In this document: positions 33,623-40,780 of the stretch, piece after piece
Position numbering within the stretch: position 1 is the first letter of the stretch
Layout: every line of letters begins with the position of its first letter
Source of the DNA: Armatimonadota bacterium
Lineage (GTDB): Bacteria > Sysuimicrobiota > Sysuimicrobiia > Sysuimicrobiales > Sysuimicrobiaceae
Length of the DNA: 64,000 nucleotides
Direction of reading: 5' to 3'
Assembly: GCA_031432545.1 (NCBI GenBank)
Contig: JAVKGX010000001.1
Location: 372,001 to 436,000, forward strand
Notes under the pieces: model-generated
The model's input: the letters and a program-made list of their open reading frames with translations, nothing else
Told to the model about the DNA's origin: nothing
The model's database searches: none
Program-made: the position numbers and the translations under genes

Positions 33623-34384
33623 ATGTTGCGCGTAGGCCCTGGGCGATCCGGGATCCTGGCGCGGGCGGCTGTGGCCGCTGTGGTCATCGCGCTGGCTGGA
33701 TGCGGCGGCCCGCGCGCGGAGGCGGAGCGTGACCTCCGGTTGTTCTACCAGGCACGCGCGCGGGGAGACTGGGAGGGGGCGAGGGGTCTGATGACGCCCG
33801 AAGGCCGGGCGATCTCCGACCCGCTGGCGTTGCGCGGCTACCGGATCGCCGCCTTCGAGGTTCGGGAGTTGCGCGTATCCAAAGACGGCGGTTCGGCACG
33901 GGTCAAGCTGGTGCTGGAAGGCGACGGGGCGGCCATCGCCGACGAGCGCGTGGAGCTGGTGCACCGCGCGGGACGCTGGCGGGTGGCGCGGCTGCGACGG
34001 GAGCCGCTCAAGGCGGCCGCGTCATTCGACGTCGGCGTGGCGGGCATCGGTCTCGACCCACCGGGCTGCGCCGGCCCGGTCCGAGTCCACGTGCAGTTGC
34101 TGGCCGTCGGGGCGGTGGTCGATCCCCCCGACCTGACGGCGAACCTGCTGCGGAGGGAGGGCGGAAGTTGGCGGGTGTACCGCGTCGCGATCGTCCCGCG
34201 CGCACTGCCCGCAGCGGGCTCGCACCGGGTCGTGGTCTTCGAGGGTCTGGACCTCCCCCCGGGGGAGTACCGCCTCACCGCCCGCCTGCCGGTCCTCGAG
34301 GGCGAGTCCGACGCATCCAACAACCGCGCCGAACACCGATTCCGCTGCGCGTCCGGACCCCCCTCCAGCCGCGGGCGGCCGTGA
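33623..34384 (+). CDS. Hypothetical lipoprotein
   Basis: A 253-residue protein with a lipobox (VVIALAGC, Cys27). The region ~33-135 (RDLRLFYQARARGDWEGARG, VELVHRAGRWRVARL) resembles an NTF2-like or DUF4878-type module of small secreted lipoproteins. The C-terminal ~110 residues look like a CARDB-type beta sandwich (LPPGEYRLTARLPVLEGESD, then SNNRAEH). Function unknown; likely surface-anchored. It begins 9 bases after apgM and overlaps plsC by 4 bases (GTGA). Confidence 0.65.
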   Translation: MLRVGPGRSGILARAAVAAVVIALAGCGGPRAEAERDLRLFYQARARGDWEGARGLMTPEGRAISDPLALRGYRIAAFEVRELRVSKDGGSARVKLVLEGDGAAIADERVELVHRAGRWRVARLRREPLKAAASFDVGVAGIGLDPPGCAGPVRVHVQLLAVGAVVDPPDLTANLLRREGGSWRVYRVAIVPRALPAAGSHRVVVFEGLDLPPGEYRLTARLPVLEGESDASNNRAEHRFRCASGPPSSRGRP

Positions 34385-35103
34385 GGCACGGACCGTCCGG
34401 CGGCGAGCCCCCGGCTGGCGGCGCGCGAGGCGAGGTGACGCTCGGCTACCGGGCCGCACGGGCTGCCGTCCGCGGCCTGCTGTGGTTCCTGTTCGCCTTC
34501 CGTACCGCGGGCGGCGAACACTGCCCGCGTTCGGGCCCGGTGATCGCCGCCGCGAATCACCTGTCCTGGCTGGACCCGATCGTGCATGCCGCGGCGCTGC
34601 CGCGCCGGGCGGTGTTCATGGCGGCGGAAGACCTGCTGGGCGAGCGCGTCCATCCGGGCTTCGTCCCGTGGGAGGGGCTGCTGCGCGTCATCGCCCCACT
34701 TTTGCGATGGTACGGCGTGATTCCGGTGCCCCGCACCGAGGTCGATGCGGCCGCCTACACGGGATCCGCGTACAAGGCCGCCCTGCGCCTGCTGCGCGCC
34801 GGCGGCTGCCTGGCGATCTACCCGGAGGGCGGAATCAACAGGACCGCCGAACCGCTGGCTCCACTGCGCAACGGTGTCGCACTGCTGAGTGCGCGCGCCC
34901 AAGCACCCGTTCTGCCGATGTGGCTGTTCGGCACCGACCGGGCCCTGCCGCTGGGCTCGGTCGTGCCCCGTCCAGCACGCGTCTCGGTCCGTTTCGGTCC
35001 TCCGCTGCCGCCGCCCCAGGGCCGGTCGGCCGCCGACGTCGAGGCGACCACACGTGCGCTGCGCGAGGCGATGCTGGCCCTGTACCGTCAGGGGCATCCG
35101 TGA
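34381..35103 (+). CDS. 1-acyl-glycerol-3-phosphate acyltransferase family (PlsC)
   Basis: A 240-residue membrane-associated acyltransferase. Motif I is NHLSWLDP (HxxxxD), motif II lies near PRRAVFMAAEDLLG, and motif III is AIYPEGGINR (normally FPEGT/FPEG). It likely acylates lysophosphatidic acid or a related lysophospholipid. A hydrophobic stretch (AVRGLLWFLFAF) at ~25-38 would associate it with the membrane. The GTG overlaps the upstream lipoprotein stop. The spacing between motifs I and II is longer than usual. Confidence 0.82.
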   Translation: MRHGPSGGEPPAGGARGEVTLGYRAARAAVRGLLWFLFAFRTAGGEHCPRSGPVIAAANHLSWLDPIVHAAALPRRAVFMAAEDLLGERVHPGFVPWEGLLRVIAPLLRWYGVIPVPRTEVDAAAYTGSAYKAALRLLRAGGCLAIYPEGGINRTAEPLAPLRNGVALLSARAQAPVLPMWLFGTDRALPLGSVVPRPARVSVRFGPPLPPPQGRSAADVEATTRALREAMLALYRQGHP

Positions 35104-35127
35104 GTAGGCTCGGTGCCGGGCCCGACC

Positions 35128-35760
35128 TCATTCCGGGCGGAACCCGTATCGGCCGAACAATCGCACAAAACGCGCCCACGTCAGGTGCTCCCGGCGCACC
35201 AGGCCGTACTCCGTCTTCTCGAACGACACGACCTCGTCGTCGCCGCCGGGTCCGAGGGGTTGAACGAGGCGGCCGCCGACGCGCAGATGGTCCGCCAGCG
35301 GCTGCGGAACATCCAAGAAAGCCGCCGAGACGACGATGGCATCGTACGGAGCGTGCTCCGCCAGCCCCAGCGTACCGTCCCCCACCACCAGCTCGACGTT
35401 CGTGATCCCGGCCCTCGCCAGGTTCTGCTTGGCTGTCTCGGCCAGGTCCGGGTGGCGCTCGATGCTCCACACGAACTGCGCGAGGCGGGCGAGGACGGCG
35501 GTCTGGAATCCGTATCCGGTGCCGATCTCCAGTACGCGCTCGTGGGGCTGGAGTCTCAGGGCTTCGAGCATCTTGGCGATCAGCGACGGCTGCGTGGTTA
35601 CCTGACCGTGCGGGATCGGGATCGGCCGATCGGCGTAGGCGAGTTCTCGGAACTCCGGGGGGACGAACGCTTCGCGCGGGACCTCCCGGAACGCCTGCAG
35701 GACGCGGGGATCGCGGATGCCCTCCGCGATCAGGACGTGGACGAGTCGGTCAGGCGTCAC
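35128..35760 (-). CDS. pcm: Protein-L-isoaspartate O-methyltransferase
   Basis: A 210-residue SAM-dependent methyltransferase that starts repair of isoaspartyl damage. Family markers: REAFVPPEFRELAYADRPIP, the loop GQVTTQPSLIAKMLEALRL, SAM motif VLEIGTGYGFQTAVLARLA, and the late VVGDGTLGL and PYDAIVVSAAF. The GTG at 35760 has a GGAG upstream and gives the standard length. It faces away from the rhodanese operon. Confidence 0.92.
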   Translation of the reverse strand: MTPDRLVHVLIAEGIRDPRVLQAFREVPREAFVPPEFRELAYADRPIPIPHGQVTTQPSLIAKMLEALRLQPHERVLEIGTGYGFQTAVLARLAQFVWSIERHPDLAETAKQNLARAGITNVELVVGDGTLGLAEHAPYDAIVVSAAFLDVPQPLADHLRVGGRLVQPLGPGGDDEVVSFEKTEYGLVRREHLTWARFVRLFGRYGFRPE

Positions 35761-35803
35761 GTCTCCATCATCGCGCAGACCGAGGTGCACAGGGGCCAGT
35801 CGG

Positions 35804-36036
35804 TTGACACCCTCGTGGGTGGATGCTACAAAGGATCCACGATGAACGGTCTGCGGTACGCACCTCGTAGCTGCATCTGTCTGTGGCGGAGGCTGGGTGA
35901 GCCTTCGCCGCCTGCCGCGTAGTCCGCGAAGTCTTCCCCAGGCCTCCGCTTCGCTCCGCTCGCCGAAAGGTGGCGGCCGTCTGCTCTTAGGGCGCAGCCG
36001 CGCCGTTTTGCGGAAATCCCACAGGTTGCGGAGGAA
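35804..36036 (+). promoter_or_regulatory. Promoter and ~200-base structured leader of the rhodanese operon
   Basis: TTGACA (35804-35809) and TACAAA (35827-35832) are 17 bases apart on the plus strand. Transcription would begin near 35839, leaving about 200 untranslated bases before 36037. The leader holds several potential hairpins, e.g. GGCT/AGCC around 35890-35904, a GAAA-capped CGCC/GGTG near 35960, and GCGGC/GCCGC near 35972-36002. No known riboswitch class was recognised. Confidence 0.45.
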
Positions 36037-36909
36037 ATGGCGATGGCGTCTTACGCACGACCCGACGTACTCGTACAGACCGACTGGCTGGCGGCGCATC
36101 TGGACGACCCAGGGCTGCGAATCGTCGAGACGAACGAGGATCCGGAGCTCTACGCGCAAGGACACATCCGGGGTGCGATCCACATCCGTTGGAAGACCGA
36201 CCTGCAAGATCCCGTGCGGCGGGACTGGATCTCCCGCCAGCAGCTCGAGGCGCTGCTGGGCGATCGAGGCATCGGAAACGAACATACGATCGTGCTGTAC
36301 GGCGACAAGAACAACTGGTTCGCGACGTACACCTTCTGGCTGCTCGACTACTACGGCGTCGAGAACAAGAAAATCCTCGACGGCGGCCGTCAGAAGTGGG
36401 TCGCCGAGGGTCGGCCGCTGGTCACCGAGGAGCCGGCGTTCCCCAAAACGACGTTCCGTGCGAAAGACCCCGACCCGGCGGTGCGTGCGTTCCGCGACGA
36501 GATCCAGCGCCGCCTCGGGGACCCGCGCCTGGCGCTGGTCGACGTGCGGTCCCCGCAGGAATACAGTGGCGAAGTCCTGGCCCCACCCGCGTATCCGCAG
36601 GAGGGAGCGCAGCGTCCGGGCCACATCCCCGGTGCGTACAACGTCACCTGGACGCTGAACGTCCGCGAAGACGGCACCTTCAGGCCCGCCGAGGAACTGC
36701 GGGCGCTGTACGAGCCGAGGGGCGTCACCCCGGAAAAGGACGTCGTCGCCTACTGCCGGATCGGGGAGCGCAGCAGCCTCACATGGTTCACGCTGAAGTA
36801 CCTGCTGGGCTATCCGAACGTGAAGAACTACGACGGATCGTGGACGGAGTGGGGGAGCCTGGTGGGCGTTCCGATCGAGCGAGGGGCTCCCGCGGAGGCG
36901 AAGCCGTGA
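36037..36909 (+). CDS. Thiosulfate/3-mercaptopyruvate sulfurtransferase (two rhodanese domains)
   Basis: A 290-residue protein with an N-terminal structural rhodanese domain (~10-125: [18 protein letters not shown]) and a C-terminal catalytic one (~165-285). The active-site Cys240 is in [11 protein letters not shown]. The CRIGERS loop is typical of thiosulfate sulfurtransferases related to actinobacterial SseA/CysA types; mercaptopyruvate enzymes usually have CGxGVT. It would move sulfane sulfur from thiosulfate to thiol acceptors. A GGAGG precedes the ATG; a second ATG lies two codons later. It overlaps the DUF4395 gene (GTGA). Confidence 0.9.
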   Translation: MAMASYARPDVLVQTDWLAAHLDDPGLRIVETNEDPELYAQGHIRGAIHIRWKTDLQDPVRRDWISRQQLEALLGDRGIGNEHTIVLYGDKNNWFATYTFWLLDYYGVENKKILDGGRQKWVAEGRPLVTEEPAFPKTTFRAKDPDPAVRAFRDEIQRRLGDPRLALVDVRSPQEYSGEVLAPPAYPQEGAQRPGHIPGAYNVTWTLNVREDGTFRPAEELRALYEPRGVTPEKDVVAYCRIGERSSLTWFTLKYLLGYPNVKNYDGSWTEWGSLVGVPIERGAPAEAKP

Positions 36910-37373
36910 GGGGCGCACACGTCGAGGTCGAACGCATGTCCCGGCGCGTCGATCACAACGCGCTGCGCACCAACCAGCTCGCCATCGTGCTCTTCGTCGT
37001 GGCTGGGTTCCTCACCGACACCCACTGGCTGGTCGGGGTGGTGGGTGCGGTGCTGGCGCTGGGCGCGGCAGACCCCAGGGCCGCGCTGTTCCAGCAGTTC
37101 TACCACCGAGCGCTGAAAGGGCGGTTTCTGCGGCCAGATGTGCGGGAGGACGACTTGGCCCCGCACCGGTTCGCGCAGGGCGTGGGCGCGGTGTTCTTGC
37201 TGTCGGCGGCCTTCGCGATGTGGGCGGGCGCGTCGGTGGTGGGGTGGGCTGTGGCCTGGATCGTCGCGGTGCTCGCGGCGGTCAACCTGATCTTCGGATT
37301 CTGCGCCGGCTGCTTCGTCTACGTCCAGCTGACGCGGCTGGGATGGATCCGCCCTGGCGGGAAAGAGGGGTAG
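36906..37373 (+). CDS. DUF4395 family membrane protein
   Basis: A 155-residue protein with four hydrophobic segments and the hallmark [13 protein letters not shown] near the C-terminus, a conserved CxxC in a membrane helix. [11 protein letters not shown] before the first helix also matches DUF4395. These proteins recur beside sulfurtransferases and thioredoxins, so a membrane redox or sulfur-transfer role is a reasonable inference. The GTG at 36906 overlaps the rhodanese stop; an ATG at 36936 could also start it. Confidence 0.85.
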   Translation: MRGAHVEVERMSRRVDHNALRTNQLAIVLFVVAGFLTDTHWLVGVVGAVLALGAADPRAALFQQFYHRALKGRFLRPDVREDDLAPHRFAQGVGAVFLLSAAFAMWAGASVVGWAVAWIVAVLAAVNLIFGFCAGCFVYVQLTRLGWIRPGGKEG

Positions 37374-37379
37374 ACGGCT

Positions 37380-37811
37380 GTGGAGCGCGTCTGGATCGTC
37401 GTGGCCATCGCGCTGCTGGTGGCGTCGCTCTGGCTGTTCGTTCGCCTGCGCGACCGCCGCCTAGCCCGGCGCCTGGAGCCGGTCGACGGGCCCGCAGTGC
37501 TGGCGTTCACCCACCCCCTGTGTGTGCCCTGCCGCACCCAGCAGGCGCCGGCTCTCGAACGTCTGCACGCGCTGGTGCCCGGCGTGCGGATCGAGGTCGT
37601 CGACGTGGAGCGTCAGCCGGATGTCGCGCGGCGCTACGGGATCTTCTCGGTCCCCACGACCGTCGTCGTCGGGGCAGGGGGGCGGGTGTTGGCCTTCAAC
37701 CGCGGCCTGGCGGACGAACGCAAACTGGCCAGACAGCTGGCCGCGGAGCCCACCGCGGAATCGGGGCGCCCACAGCGAGGCGCGACCGAGTCGTTGGCCC
37801 CGAGGGGTTGA
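37380..37811 (+). CDS. Membrane-anchored thioredoxin-like protein
   Basis: A 143-residue protein: one N-terminal transmembrane helix (WIVVAIALLVASLWLFVRL), then a thioredoxin fold with active site HPLCVPCRTQQAP, the cis-proline region FSVPTTVVV, and a polar tail. The CVPC site faces outward if the helix is an uncleaved anchor. It follows DUF4395 by 6 bases; with the rhodanese it makes a three-gene sulfur/thiol redox operon. Confidence 0.85.
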   Translation: MERVWIVVAIALLVASLWLFVRLRDRRLARRLEPVDGPAVLAFTHPLCVPCRTQQAPALERLHALVPGVRIEVVDVERQPDVARRYGIFSVPTTVVVGAGGRVLAFNRGLADERKLARQLAAEPTAESGRPQRGATESLAPRG

Positions 37812-37835
37812 CGGCGGGCTGCTACAATACCGGCC

Positions 37836-38438
37836 GTGAGCGGGTCCCTCACGGGCATCGTCCTGGCGGGCGGTCCCGGCCGGATCGGCGCCGTCCCCAA
37901 ACTCCGGGCGGTGCTGGCGGGGCGACCGCTGGTCTGCCTGGTCGTCGAGCGGTTGCGCTCTGCCTGTGACGAGATCCTCGTCGTTGCCAAGGACCGCGCG
38001 CTCGCCGAGTTGGGCCTGCACGTCGTCGTCGACCCCGAACCGATGACCCACCCCCTGATCGGGCTGGCGGCCGGGCTCCGTGCCGCCACCGCCGAATGGT
38101 GCTTCGTCTGCGGTTGCGACATGCCGTTCGTGAACCCCGGGCTCGTGCGGTGGATGGCGTCGCAAGCGGAACTCGCGGACGTCGTCATCCCGGTCCTGTC
38201 GGACGGACCTCACGCGTTGCACGCGGTGTACGCGCGCGGTTGTCACCCCGTCCTCGAGGAGATGGCGGTGCGGGGAGAGACGCTGTGGCGGTTCCTGCGG
38301 GGACTGCGCGCGCGGATCGTCACGGAGGCGGAGTGCCGCTGGCTGGATCCGGATCTCCGCTCGTTCTTCGTCGTTGAGACGGAATCGGACCTGCACGAGG
38401 CGCAGCGGCTGCTGGAGAGCGAAGCGAAGGTGCGGTGA
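37836..38438 (+). CDS. MobA-like nucleotidyltransferase, divergent
   Basis: A 200-residue protein with the MobA/IspD-like nucleotidyltransferase fold. Its N-terminal nucleotide loop is GIVLAGGPGRIGAVPKL, departing from the canonical LAGGxSxRMGxDK. The metal-binding Asp is in FVCGCDMPFVNP, followed by HALHAVYARGCHPVLEEM and a C-terminal ETESDLHEAQ, as in MobA. The canonical MobA of this window is at 43890; this one may attach another nucleotide or act on another cofactor. It lies 24 bases after the thioredoxin gene. Confidence 0.7.
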   Translation: MSGSLTGIVLAGGPGRIGAVPKLRAVLAGRPLVCLVVERLRSACDEILVVAKDRALAELGLHVVVDPEPMTHPLIGLAAGLRAATAEWCFVCGCDMPFVNPGLVRWMASQAELADVVIPVLSDGPHALHAVYARGCHPVLEEMAVRGETLWRFLRGLRARIVTEAECRWLDPDLRSFFVVETESDLHEAQRLLESEAKVR

Positions 38439-38445
38439 CCGCCGC

Positions 38446-38844
38446 CTACATCACCTGCCGGATCTGGTTGCCCCAGTACCCGGTCAGCACGACGAGCACG
38501 GGCCCCGCGAGCGCGGCGACGGCGATCCAGGTGCGTGCATCGGGCGCGCGCCAGCGCAGCACGAACGAGGCCAGGTACACGAAGGTGGTGGCGTAGGCGA
38601 GCGTACTGTGTACGACGTGGCGGCTGAGGAACGCCGTTCCTACGCCGTCGCGGGCGAGGCGCGCGAAGTCGTAAAATGCGGTTGCGATCGCGACGGGGGC
38701 GGCGAGCAGCCCCAGCCCGATCAGCCAGAGGGCGATCGTCCGGTACAGGTCGCGCGGTCTCAACCAGTTCAGGACGTCGAACAGGAAGCTCGTCATCCAC
38801 AGCGCGATCGGAAAATCGGTCACCGGGGGGTGGAACAGGTACAC
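38446..38844 (-). CDS. DUF2231 family membrane protein
   Basis: A 132-residue protein with four predicted helices. It begins VYLFHPPVTDFPIALWMTSF, the H-P-x-x-x-x-x-P-I-A-L-W pattern of DUF2231, then a FLFDVLNWL segment and later helices with conserved His (SRHVVHSTLAYATT). Such proteins are related to cytochrome-b-like membrane proteins; heme binding is possible but unshown. The GTG at 38844 has AAGGGG upstream; a GTG at 38862 is an alternative. It is divergent from the proS T-box. Confidence 0.75.
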   Translation of the reverse strand: MYLFHPPVTDFPIALWMTSFLFDVLNWLRPRDLYRTIALWLIGLGLLAAPVAIATAFYDFARLARDGVGTAFLSRHVVHSTLAYATTFVYLASFVLRWRAPDARTWIAVAALAGPVLVVLTGYWGNQIRQVM

Positions 38845-38944
38845 GGCATCACCCCTTTGCACCAGGGAAGGATGCGGTAAGGGTCTTTCCCGCGCACCGC
38901 GCGGCCTCCTGCCGACGGTGCGTAACGATTGTGTGACGGGGTGT

Positions 38945-39256
38945 GGTAGACTTCTGTGCAGGCGACGACGAGGTCCAGCGGACGCAGCAGTCGGACCAGC
39001 GAGCCGGAAAGGGTGCAAAGCCGGCCCGGTGTGCGTCCGCAACCCCCCTCCGAGCCGAAACGCAGCCGCACGCGCGGCGAACGTTTCCGGGTGGCCCGCC
39101 GATAGCCGGGCGAGAGTGCGGTGGCCTTGGCGGTGGTGCCGGTTGCAGGGGCGGGGATGCTCGCCGATGCTCCCGGCCAGGATGTCGGATCTGCGGGCTA
39201 CCGAATTCGGGTGGTACCACGGCAGCCCCGTCCCGCAGCGGACGGGGCGGTTTCGT
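38945..39256 (+). promoter_or_regulatory. T-box riboswitch leader of proS
   Basis: The leader carries the T-box core CGGGTGGTACCACGG (39208-39222), which pairs with the free CCA end of uncharged tRNA, immediately before a terminator. Upstream, complementary arms GCGGACGCA (near 38978) and TGCGTCCGC (near 39040) close a long Stem I. Stem I contains GCCGG-AAAGGGTGCAAAG-CCGGC, resembling the conserved distal Stem I elements. The specifier codon was not located with confidence; a proline codon is expected. Such leaders let uncharged tRNA-Pro raise proS expression. Confidence 0.88.
39225..39256 (+). terminator. T-box intrinsic terminator before proS
   Basis: GCCCCGTCC (39225-39233) and GGACGGGGC (39240-39248) form a perfect 9-base stem with a 6-base loop, followed by GGTTTCGTTT. 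Its 5' arm abuts the T-box core, so antiterminator pairing would disrupt it. Confidence 0.85.
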
Positions 39257-39269
39257 TTGGAGGCCGTCG

Positions 39270-40706
39270 ATGGAGACAAAGGAGATCGTCCGGGAGATCC
39301 CCAGCAAGTCCGCGAACTTCTCGGACTGGTACACCGCGGTCGTGTTGAAAGCCGAGCTGGCCGACTACGCGCCGATGCGGGGCATGACGGTCTTCCGGCC
39401 ATACGGGTACGCAATCTGGGAACTGATGCAGGCCGCGCTGGATCGCCGCTTCAAAGAGACGGGCCATGCCAACGCGTACTTCCCGCTGTTCATTCCGCGC
39501 AGCTTCCTGGAGCGGGAGGCCGAGCACGTGGCGGGGTTTGCGCCGGAGGTGGCCTGGGTGACCCACGGCGGCAAAGAACAGCTCAGCGAGTGGTTGGCGG
39601 TGCGGCCGACGTCGGAGGCGATCATCGGCCACATGTACGCCAAGTGGATCCAGTCGTACCGCGATCTGCCGATCCTCATCAACCAGTGGAACAACGTCGT
39701 GCGCTGGGAGAAGTCCACGCGCTTTTTCTTGCGCACGATGGAGTTCCTGTGGCAGGAGGGGCACACCGCGCACCGCACCGCACAGGAAGCGGAGGAGGAA
39801 ACCTGGCGGATGCTGCGCGTCTACGAGGACTTCGTGACGACGGAGCTGGCCGTTCCTGTGCTCGCGGGCAGAAAGCCCGACAGCGAGAAATTCGCCGGCG
39901 CCATCTACAGCCTGACGATCGAGGCAATGATGCCCGACGGGCAGGCGCTGCAGTCGGGCACGAGCCACTTCTTCGGTACGAACTTCGCCCGGGCGTTCGG
40001 CATCCAGTTCCTGGACGCCGACAACACGCGCAAGTACGTCTCGACCACGTCGTGGGGGCTGTCGTGGCGCGCACTGGGTGCAACGATCATGACGCACGGC
40101 GACGACCGCGGCCTGTTCTTGCCCCCACGCATCGCCCCGATCCAGGTCGTGGTGGTGCCCATCCGGTTCGAGCAGGAGCCGTCGGTCCGCGACGCCGCGC
40201 GCTCCGTCGCGGCGGAACTCGCCGGGCGGATGCGGGTGAGACTGGACGAGCGGGAGGCCTACACGCCCGGGTGGAAGTTCAACGACTGGGAGATGCGCGG
40301 CGTACCGCTGCGCGTCGAGATCGGTCCCAAGGAGTTGCGGGCCCACCAGGCCATCTTGGTGGCCCGTGACGGGCAAGGCGGCAGGCGGCCGGTGCCGCTG
40401 GACGGCGTCGCGGACGCGGCGGCCGCGGAACTCGGGGCGATCCAGTCGCGCATGTACGAACGCGCGAAGGCGTTTTTGGACTCGCAGACGCTGCAGGCCT
40501 CGACGTTCGACGAGGCGGTCGAGACGATCGGGCAGCGCCGCGGGTTCGTCCGCGTCCTGTGGTGCCGTGACGCGGCATGTGAGAACCGGCTGCGGGAGGC
40601 AACCGGCGCCTCGCCGCGGGTGATCACGGACGAGCCGGCCGACGGGGTGTGCGTCGCGTGTGGGCGTCCGGCGGTCTGCGCCGTCTACTTCGCACGCGCG
40701 TACTGA
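39270..40706 (+). CDS. proS: Prolyl-tRNA synthetase, archaeal/eukaryal type
   Basis: A 478-residue class II synthetase of the short ProRS form without the bacterial editing insertion. Motif 2 is within WNNVVRWEKSTRFFLRTMEF, with RPTSEAII before it; motif 3 is in SWGLSWRALGATIMTHGDDR. The anticodon-binding domain follows (IAPIQVVVVPI), and the C-terminal zinc-binding-like extension typical of this type carries Cys residues (LWCRDAACENR, GVCVACGRP). It charges tRNA-Pro. GGAGG lies about ten bases before the ATG. Expression is controlled by the T-box leader. Confidence 0.95.
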   Translation: METKEIVREIPSKSANFSDWYTAVVLKAELADYAPMRGMTVFRPYGYAIWELMQAALDRRFKETGHANAYFPLFIPRSFLEREAEHVAGFAPEVAWVTHGGKEQLSEWLAVRPTSEAIIGHMYAKWIQSYRDLPILINQWNNVVRWEKSTRFFLRTMEFLWQEGHTAHRTAQEAEEETWRMLRVYEDFVTTELAVPVLAGRKPDSEKFAGAIYSLTIEAMMPDGQALQSGTSHFFGTNFARAFGIQFLDADNTRKYVSTTSWGLSWRALGATIMTHGDDRGLFLPPRIAPIQVVVVPIRFEQEPSVRDAARSVAAELAGRMRVRLDEREAYTPGWKFNDWEMRGVPLRVEIGPKELRAHQAILVARDGQGGRRPVPLDGVADAAAAELGAIQSRMYERAKAFLDSQTLQASTFDEAVETIGQRRGFVRVLWCRDAACENRLREATGASPRVITDEPADGVCVACGRPAVCAVYFARAY

Positions 40707-40780
40707 TCCCTTGGATGGCGGGTCTGTAGGCTCCGACGGGGGCACCGCCACGGTCCGCAGCGGAGTTCCGGAGGCGCGCA

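Noticed and set aside
35761-36918. Upstream extension of the Pcm reading frame across the rhodanese gene
   Set aside because: Antisense to a conserved sulfurtransferase; the GTG at 35760 gives the normal Pcm length.
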